From an uncultured Bacilli bacterium (GTDB lineage: Bacteria > Bacillota_I > Bacilli_A > RF39 > UBA660): a DNA stretch of 39,925 nucleotides. Positions 1 to 7,563 of the stretch are shown here, in pieces. Location: positions 1 through 39,925 of the forward strand of contig CAKPIH010000007.1 in NCBI GenBank assembly GCA_934162325.1, read 5' to 3'. Every line of letters starts with the position of its first letter. Positions within the stretch are counted from its first letter, which is position 1. A program made the translations under genes and the position numbers. The notes below the pieces were generated by a model that was given only the letters and a program-made list of their open reading frames with translations, ran no database searches and was not told the DNA's origin.

Positions 1-290
1 CCATATCCCTCTATTGTACATGTAGACTTTATTCCTATATTTGCATATGTTAATGCTATTCCTTCTTTAATAGTAAACTTGCCATCACTAATTAAATCAC
101 TTTCATTTAATGCTTTTATACTGGCGTTTGCTATATCATTACCTTTAGTATAATCTATAGTAAAACAATTACTTGTTAATCCAATATTTACTTTACCACT
201 AGCCCAAGATAAAGCCGCATAAGTAATACCAGATATTAATAATACTCCAAGTACTATTCCTAATATTATTAATTTTTTTCTCTTTTCCAT
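1..290 (-). CDS. TasA/BsaA-like secreted surface protein, N-terminal part only
   Basis: The start codon (288-290) follows the ribosome site GAAAGGAG at 298-305, and the frame is open to the left edge, so only about 96 residues are visible. The protein begins with a short basic stretch (MEKRKK) and one long hydrophobic segment ending ISGITYAA, the signal-peptide form of SipW-dependent TasA/BsaA-like proteins. A Cys-containing extracellular part follows (SNCFTIDYTKGND, then STCTIEGY). The large surface protein at the right edge of the window has a body typical of the same family, so the two are probably paralogues. Expression looks controlled by a leader peptide and terminator just upstream. 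The C-terminal function cannot be judged from this fragment. Confidence 0.75.
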   Translation of the reverse strand, partial: MEKRKKLIILGIVLGVLLISGITYAALSWASGKVNIGLTSNCFTIDYTKGNDIANASIKALNESDLISDGKFTIKEGIALTYANIGIKSTCTIEGY

Positions 291-313
291 TTTAATACTC
301 CTTTCATGCATAG

Positions 314-366
314 AAAAAAGACTATGAAAAATCACTAATATTTCTATTAGTTATTTCATAGTCTTT
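314..366 (-). terminator. Rho-independent terminator or attenuator before the surface gene
   Basis: On the minus strand GACTATGAAA pairs with TTTCATAGTC across a loop that can itself pair, and six T follow. It lies between a leader-peptide ORF and the ribosome site of the surface gene, so it would either end the leader transcript or act as an attenuator. Confidence 0.7.
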
Positions 367-389
367 ATCTATATTATTATTTATTATAC

Positions 390-467
390 TTAGGTTAGAT
401 TGGTTAGATTTTTGACCCCCCCCCCAATTAACTTCTGGTTAACTTCTGCAAATAATACTTTTTCCAT
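390..467 (-). CDS. 25-residue leader peptide containing a ten-G tract
   Basis: ATG at 467 is preceded by a strong ribosome site (GAAAGGAGG, 477-485) and a good promoter further upstream. The peptide starts MEKVLFAEVNQKLI, runs through Gly-Gly-Gly encoded by a pure run of ten G (plus-strand C 416-425), and ends VKNLTNLT before TAA at 390-392. By hand translation, eleven G would shift the frame so that it stays open through the downstream terminator to a TAG inside its right arm. Nine or twelve G would stop at once. I do not recognise the peptide. A regulatory role in switching the surface gene is inference; the promoter, ribosome site and tract are directly visible. Confidence 0.6.
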   Translation of the reverse strand: MEKVLFAEVNQKLIGGGVKNLTNLT

Positions 468-544
468 AAGAGGGGCCTCCTTTCTTGTTGATTTGCGAAT
501 TATTTGGGATCTTCGTAAATCTTTTATCTCTTACCTATGTATAA

Positions 545-573
545 ATCATATCATAAAATTAAATTAATTACAA
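545..573 (-). promoter_or_regulatory. Sigma-A-type promoter of the leader peptide/surface gene
   Basis: TTGTAA, 17-base spacer, TATGAT on the minus strand, just downstream of whiA and pointing at the leader peptide. Confidence 0.65.
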
Positions 574-579
574 TATATT

Positions 580-1503
580 TTATTTATTTTTTTCTATATT
601 ATCTAGAATCTCTCTAATTTTTCTAAATCTATGATTTAATCCAGACTTAGTAATTTCAGTACTTGTTTCAAAAGACATAATTTCTGCAAGTTCTTTTAAA
701 GAACTTTCTTTATACTTCATTCTATACTCTATAACTGTCTTTAACTTTTCATCAAGTAAATCAACCATATCTAATTCATATAATTTTTCTATATCATTAA
801 TTTGTTTATTCGCAGTCATAAACACTTTATCCATATTAGCTTGTTCACAGTTATTAAGCCTATTAGTCATATTTTTATGATCTCTATATATTCTAATATC
901 TTCAAAATACATAACCGCAGAAAATGCCTTTATAACTCTTAAAAAATCACTTATCTTTTCTGCTTCTTTTATATATACAGTATAATTCTTTTCCCTTTTA
1001 ATTATTTTACTATTTAAGTCATAAGAATTAAGTAATTTATTAATAAAATTAGCATATTCTTTTGTATCTAATATAAATTCCATATGATATCTACTAGTCT
1101 TTGGATCATTAACAGAACCAGATACTAAAAATACTCCCCTTAAATATGCTCTTAATTGTTCTTCATCTGATATTAAATATTCCTTAGGAATACTAAGATA
1201 TTTATTATTATCTATAATAGATAAATCTTCAAGTATTTCTTTTACTTTATTATTAATATTTAATATATAAGTTAACCCTCTACCTAGTTTCTTATTTCTA
1301 ACTGTAATAGAAGGACTAATACCATATATTTCTTTAAATAATTTAAATACTCTTCTTGCTACAGCATTATTTTCAATAGTAACATTTATATTATTATTTA
1401 TATTACCCGCTATTCTTATAATAGCGGATAATTCAGATATATCTTCTAATCTAGTAGTTTCTATCTTTGAAGCTTCATCTTTAACAACCATTGTAAAACT
1501 CAT
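580..1503 (-). CDS. whiA: WhiA-family DNA-binding protein
   Basis: The 307-residue length is close to the usual WhiA length of about 315. The N-terminal half fits the degenerate LAGLIDADG homing-endonuclease fold (for example RAYLRGVFLVSGSVNDP near residue 120). The C-terminal part has the WhiA helix-turn-helix (SSLKELAEIM...TKSGLNHRFRKIREI). WhiA proteins influence cell division and chromosome segregation in Bacilli. The start codon overlaps the yvcK stop codon by one base (TAATG), so translation is probably coupled. The yvcK-whiA pair is a conserved Firmicutes neighbourhood; rapZ, usually beside it, is absent here and an SDR gene takes that place. Confidence 0.93.
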   Translation of the reverse strand: MSFTMVVKDEASKIETTRLEDISELSAIIRIAGNINNNINVTIENNAVARRVFKLFKEIYGISPSITVRNKKLGRGLTYILNINNKVKEILEDLSIIDNNKYLSIPKEYLISDEEQLRAYLRGVFLVSGSVNDPKTSRYHMEFILDTKEYANFINKLLNSYDLNSKIIKREKNYTVYIKEAEKISDFLRVIKAFSAVMYFEDIRIYRDHKNMTNRLNNCEQANMDKVFMTANKQINDIEKLYELDMVDLLDEKLKTVIEYRMKYKESSLKELAEIMSFETSTEITKSGLNHRFRKIREILDNIEKNK

Positions 1504-2456
1504 TATTTTAACTCCTTAACTATATAATTAAATATTGCAAGTGCTGTTCTATATGGATCATGTCTAACTTTTTTCTTCTCACTAATATAAAGAAGTTCAT
1601 CTTCAATTATTTCAACATTCATATCATTTAATACATCATAATCAATATCAATTTGACCAGCTGTTTCTCCTAAATATCTTTCTTTTATATCATCTGGTAC
1701 TTTTTTACTATTAACAACTACTACATCCATTAAATCTTCTTTAACATAAGAATTAATTTTTTTAATACAATCTGATACTTTATAATTATCTGTCTCTCCA
1801 TGTTCGCTCATTATATTACAAACATACATCTTCTTAGCTTTAGAATTCTTTAAAGATTCTACTACTTCTTTAGATAATAAATTAGGAATTATACTAGTAT
1901 ATAAACTACCAATACCAAATATAATTAAATCAGCTTCATCTATAGCCCTAATTACTTCTTTAGTAGGTTTAACTTCATTTTTATATTCAATATAATCAAT
2001 CTCTTTACCAGCCTTAGTAATATTAGATTCTCCTTCAATTATTTTACCATCAGTAGTATGAGCTATTAATACAGGATTTTCTTCAGTAAAAGGAAGTATA
2101 GTTCCTTTTATATTAAATATTTTAGATAAAGATCTAAGTGATTCAGTTAAATTACCTGTAATATTATATAAAGCAGTTAACAGTAAATTACCCATCGGAT
2201 GATTATTTAAAGAGCTATCAGTAACAAATCTATATTGTAATAAATCCTCAATAAGTGGTTCTACTTCAGATAAAGAAACTAAAACATTTCTAAGATCACC
2301 TACTGCAAATATATCAAATTCTTCTCTAAGTCTTCCACTAGAAGAACCATCATCAGCAACTGTCACAATAGCGGTAATATCAAGAGGAAACTGTTTTAAT
2401 CCTCTAAGAAGCACTGAAAGCCCTGTTCCTCCACCTAAGACAACTATTTTTTTCAT
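1503..2456 (-). CDS. yvcK: YvcK/CofD-like gluconeogenesis factor
   Basis: I chose the ATG at 2456, 8 bases after AGAGG; an in-frame GTG at 2465 overlaps the ribosome site. The N-terminus KKIVVLGGGTGLSVLLRGL is the glycine-rich UDP-sugar/nucleotide loop of the YvcK family, followed by TVADDGSSSGRLREEF and GDLRNVLVSLS, both family hallmarks. The middle has the AGKEID and FGIGSLYTSIIPNLL blocks. In B. subtilis YvcK binds UDP-GlcNAc and links central carbon metabolism to cell-wall synthesis and shape. The protein is cytosolic and about 317 residues, the usual size. It is the first gene of a two-gene operon with whiA. Confidence 0.93.
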   Translation of the reverse strand: MKKIVVLGGGTGLSVLLRGLKQFPLDITAIVTVADDGSSSGRLREEFDIFAVGDLRNVLVSLSEVEPLIEDLLQYRFVTDSSLNNHPMGNLLLTALYNITGNLTESLRSLSKIFNIKGTILPFTEENPVLIAHTTDGKIIEGESNITKAGKEIDYIEYKNEVKPTKEVIRAIDEADLIIFGIGSLYTSIIPNLLSKEVVESLKNSKAKKMYVCNIMSEHGETDNYKVSDCIKKINSYVKEDLMDVVVVNSKKVPDDIKERYLGETAGQIDIDYDVLNDMNVEIIEDELLYISEKKKVRHDPYRTALAIFNYIVKELK

Positions 2457-2475
2457 TATGCACACCTCTTAATAC

Positions 2476-2504
2476 ATTATACTATAATTAAATAGAAAAA
2501 GAAA
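2476..2504 (-). promoter_or_regulatory. Candidate promoter for yvcK-whiA
   Basis: A perfect TATAAT lies 17 bases from a poor -35 (TTTCTT), immediately upstream of the yvcK ribosome site. The -35 overlaps the terminator of the preceding gene. Confidence 0.4.
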
Positions 2505-2530
2505 GAAAATTCATTCTTCTTTTCTTTCTT
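2495..2530 (-). terminator. Terminator of the SDR gene
   Basis: An 11-bp stem (AAGAAAGAAAA with TTTTCTTTCTT) is followed by a short T run on the minus strand. The SDR stop codon lies in its loop. Confidence 0.6.
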
Positions 2531-3257
2531 GTATTAAAGAATTTACAAATAAAATACTTTTAGTGGGAACAATCTTAGTAAGAAAATGATTAAATTTCAT
2601 ATTATTAGGAATAATAAGTAATTTATTCATAAACATACCATCTATAACTACCTTACTAGCATATTCACTATTAAGCGATGGAATATTAAATTTAACATCT
2701 GCTACATTATTAAAATTAGTATTAACTGGTCCAGGACAAAATATAGATATCTTAACATTAGATTTATCTCTTTTTAATTCTTCATATATAGCTAAAGATA
2801 AACTAACAATATAGTTTTTAGTGGCATAATAAGTAGCCATATAAGGCCCTGGCATAAAACCAGCCATTGAAGCAACATTTAGTATTCTACCATAATCTCT
2901 TTTAACAAAATCTCTTAAAAATAATTTAGTAAGTATATGATATGCTTTAATATTTAAATCAATCATATCCATTTCTTTATCTAAACTAGTTTCCGTAAAA
3001 TTACCAGCATCTCCAAATCCAGCATTATTAATTAATATATCAATATTTTCATCTTTTAATTCTTTATATAATTTAACACATTCTTCTTCTATTATTAAAT
3101 TATAACCATAAGTATGTATATTTTTATATCCTTTAAATTCTCTATTTAAATCTTTTCTATTTCTTGCAACTAAATATAACTCATATCCTAATGAATATAA
3201 ATATTTAGCCATATCTCTTCCCATACCAGAAGAAGCTCCAGTTACTAGTGCTTTCAT
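2511..3257 (-). CDS. Short-chain dehydrogenase/reductase
   Basis: The ATG at 3257 fits the ribosome site AAAGGA 8 bases away better than in-frame starts upstream, giving 248 residues. It has the classical SDR features: TGASSGMG cofactor loop at residues 6-13, NNAG at 77-80, catalytic Ser near 130 (NVASMAG), YxxxK at 143-147, and the PG motif after it (FCPGPVNT). The substrate cannot be told; the sequence resembles the broad DltE/YqjQ-type class. It is a single gene between terminators on both sides. Confidence 0.88.
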   Translation of the reverse strand: MKALVTGASSGMGRDMAKYLYSLGYELYLVARNRKDLNREFKGYKNIHTYGYNLIIEEECVKLYKELKDENIDILINNAGFGDAGNFTETSLDKEMDMIDLNIKAYHILTKLFLRDFVKRDYGRILNVASMAGFMPGPYMATYYATKNYIVSLSLAIYEELKRDKSNVKISIFCPGPVNTNFNNVADVKFNIPSLNSEYASKVVIDGMFMNKLLIIPNNMKFNHFLTKIVPTKSILFVNSLIQERKEE

Positions 3258-3271
3258 ATATATCATCCTTT

Positions 3272-3299
3272 CAAAAAAAATAATCAATTACTGATTATT
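3272..3299 (-). terminator. Terminator of the lipoprotein-YtxH operon
   Basis: AATAATCA pairs with TGATTATT across a 5-base loop, then a run of eight T on the minus strand. It overlaps the stop codon of the YtxH gene. Confidence 0.75.
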
Positions 3300-3693
3300 T
3301 CTCTTCTAATTTATCAATTACTTCTTGTGCTACTGAAATAGTTTTTTCCTTTAAATCATCTGCTATTCCTTCAAGTACTGGAGTACCTTTTTCTTTAGCA
3401 AGTTCTACTAATTCATTAGCTTTATCTTTAAGTTCATTACCCTTCTTTTTAGCGGCTTTTAAAACAGTTTCTTTATCAAGTTCATCAAGACCAGTCTTAA
3501 TTTCATTAACTTTAGTAGTAAACTCATCTTTAATCTCTGAAACAGTCATATCATCTACACTTTTCATAAATTCATTAATTTTTTTCTTGATATCATTTCT
3601 TAAGTCACTACCTTTTTTAGGAGCAAATAATAATGCTAAAGAAGCACCAATACCAGCACCTAACACTAATTTACCTAATCCTTTTTTACTCAT
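3295..3693 (-). CDS. YtxH-domain protein
   Basis: The start at 3693 (MSKKGLGK) follows GAAAGGAAG; the longer frame has no ribosome site. The protein has about 132 residues. The N-terminal GAGIGASLALLFAPKKGSDLR is the YtxH signature: a short glycine-rich membrane-seeking helix followed by APKKG. The rest is a Lys/Glu-rich helical or coiled-coil region. The family is linked to general stress and the cell envelope, with no known biochemical activity. It is the last gene of the operon and overlaps the DUF948 gene by 8 bases; the two families are often neighbours in Bacilli. Confidence 0.85.
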   Translation of the reverse strand: MSKKGLGKLVLGAGIGASLALLFAPKKGSDLRNDIKKKINEFMKSVDDMTVSEIKDEFTTKVNEIKTGLDELDKETVLKAAKKKGNELKDKANELVELAKEKGTPVLEGIADDLKEKTISVAQEVIDKLEEK

Positions 3694-3964
3694 TTCTATC
3701 TTCCTTTCTTTTATTAAATATCTTATCAATAATCATACTGATTATATCAACAACTTTATCAGTAACAAATGTAACTTTATTACTAACTAATGAAGCAACC
3801 TCAAACACCCCATCTAAGGATTTAACCTTAACAGTAATATTATCTACAACTTTCTCTATTTTATCCATAGTAATAATTAACTTTACAGTTAATACTATTA
3901 AAGCTACTAATAAAATAGCACCCAAAATATATAAAACTATCGGTAAAACTTCATTAACAGGCAT
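3686..3964 (-). CDS. DUF948-like small membrane protein
   Basis: The 92 residues have one N-terminal transmembrane helix (VLPIVLYILGAILLVALIVL) followed by an amphipathic helix with spaced Val/Ile residues (MDKIEKVVDNITVKVKSL), the layout of DUF948/YoxC proteins. The start codon overlaps the stop of the upstream gene (TAATG) and its 3' end overlaps the YtxH gene, so the three are co-translated. The function of the family is unknown. Confidence 0.75.
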   Translation of the reverse strand: MPVNEVLPIVLYILGAILLVALIVLTVKLIITMDKIEKVVDNITVKVKSLDGVFEVASLVSNKVTFVTDKVVDIISMIIDKIFNKRKEDRNE

Positions 3965-5010
3965 TATTTTTCCTCCTCATCATACATAGAATCAATTAAA
4001 TTAAATATATCATTATCACTATCTATTTCATTATTATCACTAGTATAACTATTTAAAATATCATCAGCACTTTCTTCTTCATGTACTAATTTCTTTTCAA
4101 ATTCAATAGTATCTTCTAATTTTTTACTAGGAGCCTTTCTCTTGGGAACTTCTTCCTTAACTTCTATTTTTTCAGCAGTAGCTTCTTCCATATTATGATT
4201 TACTATCTTAATATCACTATCTCCTGCATCTAATTCTACTTTATTAGTATTAATTACAACCTCAGTTTTTTCTCTTCTAGGTTGTTCATAACTAACACCA
4301 AAATCAAAATAATTATCTTCAGCATCACCTAAAGTAATATCTTTATCACTAGGAGTATCTTCAGTCATATCAACAAGTAAATTACTATCATCAATTACCT
4401 TCTTTTTATCAGCATTCTTCGTAATTTTAACTTCTTGATATAATTCACAATTCTCACATAAATTATTTCTAATATCATCAGTTAAACTTCCATAAGCTTT
4501 ATTTCTAACTGTTTCAAAATCTATTTTTTTACTTGCTCTAGGTATTTCATAAGAACTTTCATCCTGTAATTTAACTTCATCTTTAGTATAATTCTTATCA
4601 AGTACACCATATACTGGTGATATCACTGGTGTAGGCTTAAATCTTTTAGGCTTAGGTTCTTCTTTTTTAGAATATAAAGTAGAAACTTTCTTTTCTTCCT
4701 CTTTCTTCTTTGCCAAAATATTTTGATTACTATATTTAGACACCTCAAAAGTATCAGGCTCATCCATTTCTATAGGAAATGCAAAATTATTATTAGTTCT
4801 AGTTTTTACTATTTCTCTATCACTAATTATTTCATCAGAAACACCAGTTCTAGTTTTTTTTACTTCTTCTCTCTTCTCTTCTTCCTCTATTTTATTTCTC
4901 ATAAAAGTAGGAAGTTTATGTTCTTCTTTTTCTTCTACTTCTATTTCTTTAGTTTCAACAACCTCTTCTTCATCAGAAAATAAATCCTTTATCTTATCTA
5001 AAAATCCCAT
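3964..5010 (-). CDS. Highly charged cytosolic protein of unknown function
   Basis: The 348-residue protein is rich in Glu, Lys and Asp, with no signal peptide. It starts MGFLDKIKDLFSDEEE, a form shared by several membrane-associated division proteins such as SepF, but no SepF domain is visible. A short less-charged block around residues 130-140 (PTPVISPVYGVLDKNY) and a second with CENCELY look like the only ordered or binding motifs. The remainder is probably disordered. The ribosome site AAAGGAG is well placed and translation is coupled to the DUF948 gene. I infer an envelope or division scaffold role from its neighbours only. Confidence 0.7.
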   Translation of the reverse strand: MGFLDKIKDLFSDEEEVVETKEIEVEEKEEHKLPTFMRNKIEEEEKREEVKKTRTGVSDEIISDREIVKTRTNNNFAFPIEMDEPDTFEVSKYSNQNILAKKKEEEKKVSTLYSKKEEPKPKRFKPTPVISPVYGVLDKNYTKDEVKLQDESSYEIPRASKKIDFETVRNKAYGSLTDDIRNNLCENCELYQEVKITKNADKKKVIDDSNLLVDMTEDTPSDKDITLGDAEDNYFDFGVSYEQPRREKTEVVINTNKVELDAGDSDIKIVNHNMEEATAEKIEVKEEVPKRKAPSKKLEDTIEFEKKLVHEEESADDILNSYTSDNNEIDSDNDIFNLIDSMYDEEEK

Positions 5011-5025
5011 ATAGTCGCTCCTTTT

Positions 5026-5667
5026 CTAATATTCAGGTAAATCCGGAATAATACTATCCTCTTCACCAACATACTCACTTAAATATTCTGAAAACTTACT
5101 TTCAGCATCTTCTGGCTTTTTAATTTTATATTCTTTAAATGAACTAGAATAATAATCATCTTGAATAATCTTTTCAATTAAATTATCATTATAATTAATA
5201 CTATTAAGTATAATCATAGAATAAGATAAAATATCTGCTAACTCATACTCCTCTACATAAGTCTCTATTTTAGCATAATTATAAACTACTTTCATAAAAT
5301 ACTTATCTTTATCTTTAGTTATCTTAACATATCCGTTCTTATTATTATTATTAATTTTATAATAATAATAACAATCACTACTATCTTTATCATCTAAATT
5401 TAAATTATTCTTATAATAATAACTAATAACATCAACATATAAATACATATAAGTATCATTAACTTTAAATATTTGATTATAATCTTTATCATAAACTTTA
5501 TTAATACTAAATGGTAAATAATATTTATATCCTAAAGAATTAGTATTATAAATATTATTACTATTTTTAATTACATCATTTACAATAACATCATAATTAT
5601 TATTATTTATCCTAGTACATCCAATACATAAAAGTAATACCATTAATAGTAAAAACTTTTTCTTCAT
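5026..5667 (-). CDS. Putative lipoprotein
   Basis: The 213 residues start with the lipoprotein-like signal MKKKFLLLMVLLLCIGC, where the last Cys would be lipidated. The lipobox is not textbook, with Cys at the -3 position. The mature part is Asn/Tyr/Asp-rich and ends in an acidic tail. No domain is recognised. It is the first gene of an operon of four, 15 bases before the charged protein, with a promoter directly upstream. The ribosome site (AGAGG) is rather far from the ATG. Confidence 0.65.
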   Translation of the reverse strand: MKKKFLLLMVLLLCIGCTRINNNNYDVIVNDVIKNSNNIYNTNSLGYKYYLPFSINKVYDKDYNQIFKVNDTYMYLYVDVISYYYKNNLNLDDKDSSDCYYYYKINNNNKNGYVKITKDKDKYFMKVVYNYAKIETYVEEYELADILSYSMIILNSINYNDNLIEKIIQDDYYSSSFKEYKIKKPEDAESKFSEYLSEYVGEEDSIIPDLPEY

Positions 5668-5688
5668 ATCATATTATACCTCTTCTAC

Positions 5689-5717
5689 ATTATAACAAAA
5701 AAAAAACTAAAATGAAA
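5689..5717 (-). promoter_or_regulatory. Promoter of the lipoprotein operon
   Basis: TTTCAT, 17 bases including ten T, then TATAAT on the minus strand. Confidence 0.5.
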
Positions 5718-5724
5718 TAGTTTT
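5697..5724 (-). terminator. Terminator of the RNase J gene
   Basis: AAACTA pairs with TAGTTT, followed by a ten-T run on the minus strand. It overlaps the promoter of the next operon. Confidence 0.6.
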
Positions 5725-5747
5725 TTTATTATTTAGTAAAAATTTGC

Positions 5748-7397
5748 TTATATTTCTTGAATTACAGTAATAATCATTGGCTTATTACCAGTCTGATTAA
5801 TTAAATATTTACTAAGTTCATCCCTAATAGTATTTTTAATTTTATTATATTCAACATACTTCATTCCCTTAGTATTATCCACTACTATCTTTTCAGAAAT
5901 CTTTTTAATTTCATTAAGTAGTTCATAAGAATCCTTAACATAAACAAATCCTCTTGTTAAAATCTCAGGTCCTGCCATAATTTCTTTAGTTTGTTTATTC
6001 AAAGTAACAGAAATAATCATAATACCATTATCACTAAGCATCTCACGATCCTTTAAAACAACTTCCCCAATATCATCACCAGCAGTACCATCTATTAAAA
6101 CAGAACTACTATGAACACTCTCAAAAGTATCTAACATTACACCATTTTTAAAAGTAACAACATCACCATTTTCTTTAAGAATAATATTACTTTTAGGTAT
6201 ACCAACCATTTCTGCTAATTCAGCATTCATAACCTGATTTTTATATTCACCTCTTATCGGAAAATAATATTTAGGATTCATCAAATTAATCATAGTCATT
6301 AAGTCTTCATTAGAAGCATGATGTGATAAATATTTTTTAGAAGATAAACTAACAACATTAGCTCCTGTCTTAGCAATATCATCAAGTAAACTATAAAAAG
6401 TTTTCTCCCTATTATCATAAATAGGAGTCGCTAAAAATACCGTATCATCTTCATTTAACTTAATAAACTTATCATATCCATTAACAATTCTCATGATATT
6501 GTAGTATGGTTTATCCTTTTCATTAGCATTTAATATTACAACATTCTTATCATTTATATTAGATAAATCACCAATAATATCTTTAGATATATATAGATAA
6601 TGATTTTCAATAGCAAAATCAATTATCTTCTTAAGTCTTTTACCCATAATTACAATCTTTCTATTAGTTTTCTCTACTTCAGTAAATAATTCCTGAATAC
6701 GATATAAATGTGAATCTAATACATTAAAAATAATTCTACCATCACTATTATTTAAAGTTTCTCTAATTAAAGGTGTCATTCTATGTCTAGGAGAAGTAAA
6801 TCCCTCTACTCCAGCATATAAAGATTCAGTAAGAAGACATAATACCTTCTGTTTACCAATATAAGCTAACTTACCAATATCTGTCTTATAAGCCCCTTTC
6901 ATAAGTGAATCAATAACATAATCAGAAGCATAAAAAATAACTCCATCTTTAGTATATATAGCATAACCAAAATTATCTGGTGTAGAATGTGATAAATTTA
7001 CCGGAAAAATCTTAACATTACCAATCTCTATTGGTACATAAGCCTTTATCTCCTTCATATTCTTATATTTAACATTAGAATTTTCAAATTCATCTTTAAC
7101 AATCTCTAAAGTATATTTAGAACCATATATACAAGGTTTACCTAAATCATCAACAATATCAGTTAAAGCTCCTATATTTTCATCATGACCATGTGTTAAA
7201 AATATTCCCTTAATTCTTTTTTTATTCTCTTTTAAATAAGTAACATTAGGTATAATATAATCAATACCAAGTGTTAATTCATCAGCATATTTAAGCCCTG
7301 CTTCAAAAACAAATATATTCTTATCAACTTCAATAACAAACATATTTTTACCATTTTCATCTAGTCCACCTAGTGAAAACATTCTAATTTTACTCAA
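5748..7397 (-). CDS. rnj: RNase J-family protein with degenerate metal site
   Basis: 549 residues, full length for RNase J: metallo-beta-lactamase plus beta-CASP plus C-terminal domain. The start is TTG at 7397, 7 bases after GAAAGGAG. The family's opening (GGLDENGKNMFVIE), GIDYIIPN, NLSHSTPDNFGYAI with His137, ASD with Asp159, and LSHHAS are present. However, the zinc motif HxHxDH reads HGHDEN at 69-74, so Asp and His became Glu and Asn, and the usual PVHGE reads PIRGE with Arg382 for His. It may be an RNase J2-like partner with weak or no nuclease activity, pairing with a catalytic J1 elsewhere. The activity loss is inference. Confidence 0.88.
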   Translation of the reverse strand: MSKIRMFSLGGLDENGKNMFVIEVDKNIFVFEAGLKYADELTLGIDYIIPNVTYLKENKKRIKGIFLTHGHDENIGALTDIVDDLGKPCIYGSKYTLEIVKDEFENSNVKYKNMKEIKAYVPIEIGNVKIFPVNLSHSTPDNFGYAIYTKDGVIFYASDYVIDSLMKGAYKTDIGKLAYIGKQKVLCLLTESLYAGVEGFTSPRHRMTPLIRETLNNSDGRIIFNVLDSHLYRIQELFTEVEKTNRKIVIMGKRLKKIIDFAIENHYLYISKDIIGDLSNINDKNVVILNANEKDKPYYNIMRIVNGYDKFIKLNEDDTVFLATPIYDNREKTFYSLLDDIAKTGANVVSLSSKKYLSHHASNEDLMTMINLMNPKYYFPIRGEYKNQVMNAELAEMVGIPKSNIILKENGDVVTFKNGVMLDTFESVHSSSVLIDGTAGDDIGEVVLKDREMLSDNGIMIISVTLNKQTKEIMAGPEILTRGFVYVKDSYELLNEIKKISEKIVVDNTKGMKYVEYNKIKNTIRDELSKYLINQTGNKPMIITVIQEI

Positions 7398-7434
7398 AAT
7401 AATTCTCCTTTCTTCAAAGTAAAAGACTTAAATA

Positions 7435-7463
7435 ATTATAGCAGAAAATTACCATTTTGTAAA
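7435..7463 (-). promoter_or_regulatory. Promoter of the RNase J gene
   Basis: TTTACA, 17-base spacer, TATAAT on the minus strand, 37 bases before the TTG start. Confidence 0.7.
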
Positions 7464-7479
7464 GTAACCAACCCCATTT

Positions 7480-7538
7480 AATTCAAAGACTACCCAAGTT
7501 AGGCTTTGAATTACCTTGTAAGGCCAAGACTTACAAGG
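7480..7538. repeat. Two inverted repeats between alaS and RNase J genes
   Basis: AATTCAAAG (7480-7488) and CTTTGAATT (7504-7512) are perfect complements. CCTTGTAAG (7514-7522) and CTTACAAGG (7530-7538) form a second 9-bp stem. They lie upstream of the RNase J promoter, between it and the alaS terminator. They could be operators or backup terminators; no clear role is visible. Confidence 0.5.
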
Positions 7539-7543
7539 CATAG

Positions 7544-7563
7544 AAAAAGAGACCAAAGTCTCT
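7544..7563 (-). terminator. Terminator of alaS
   Basis: AGAGAC and GTCTCT with a 4-base loop, then five T on the minus strand. The stem begins in the alaS stop codon. Confidence 0.8.

Noticed and set aside
3587..3989. Plus-strand frames across the YtxH and DUF948 genes
   Set aside because: Antisense shadows with no ribosome site, composition driven by the Lys/Glu-rich genes on the other strand.
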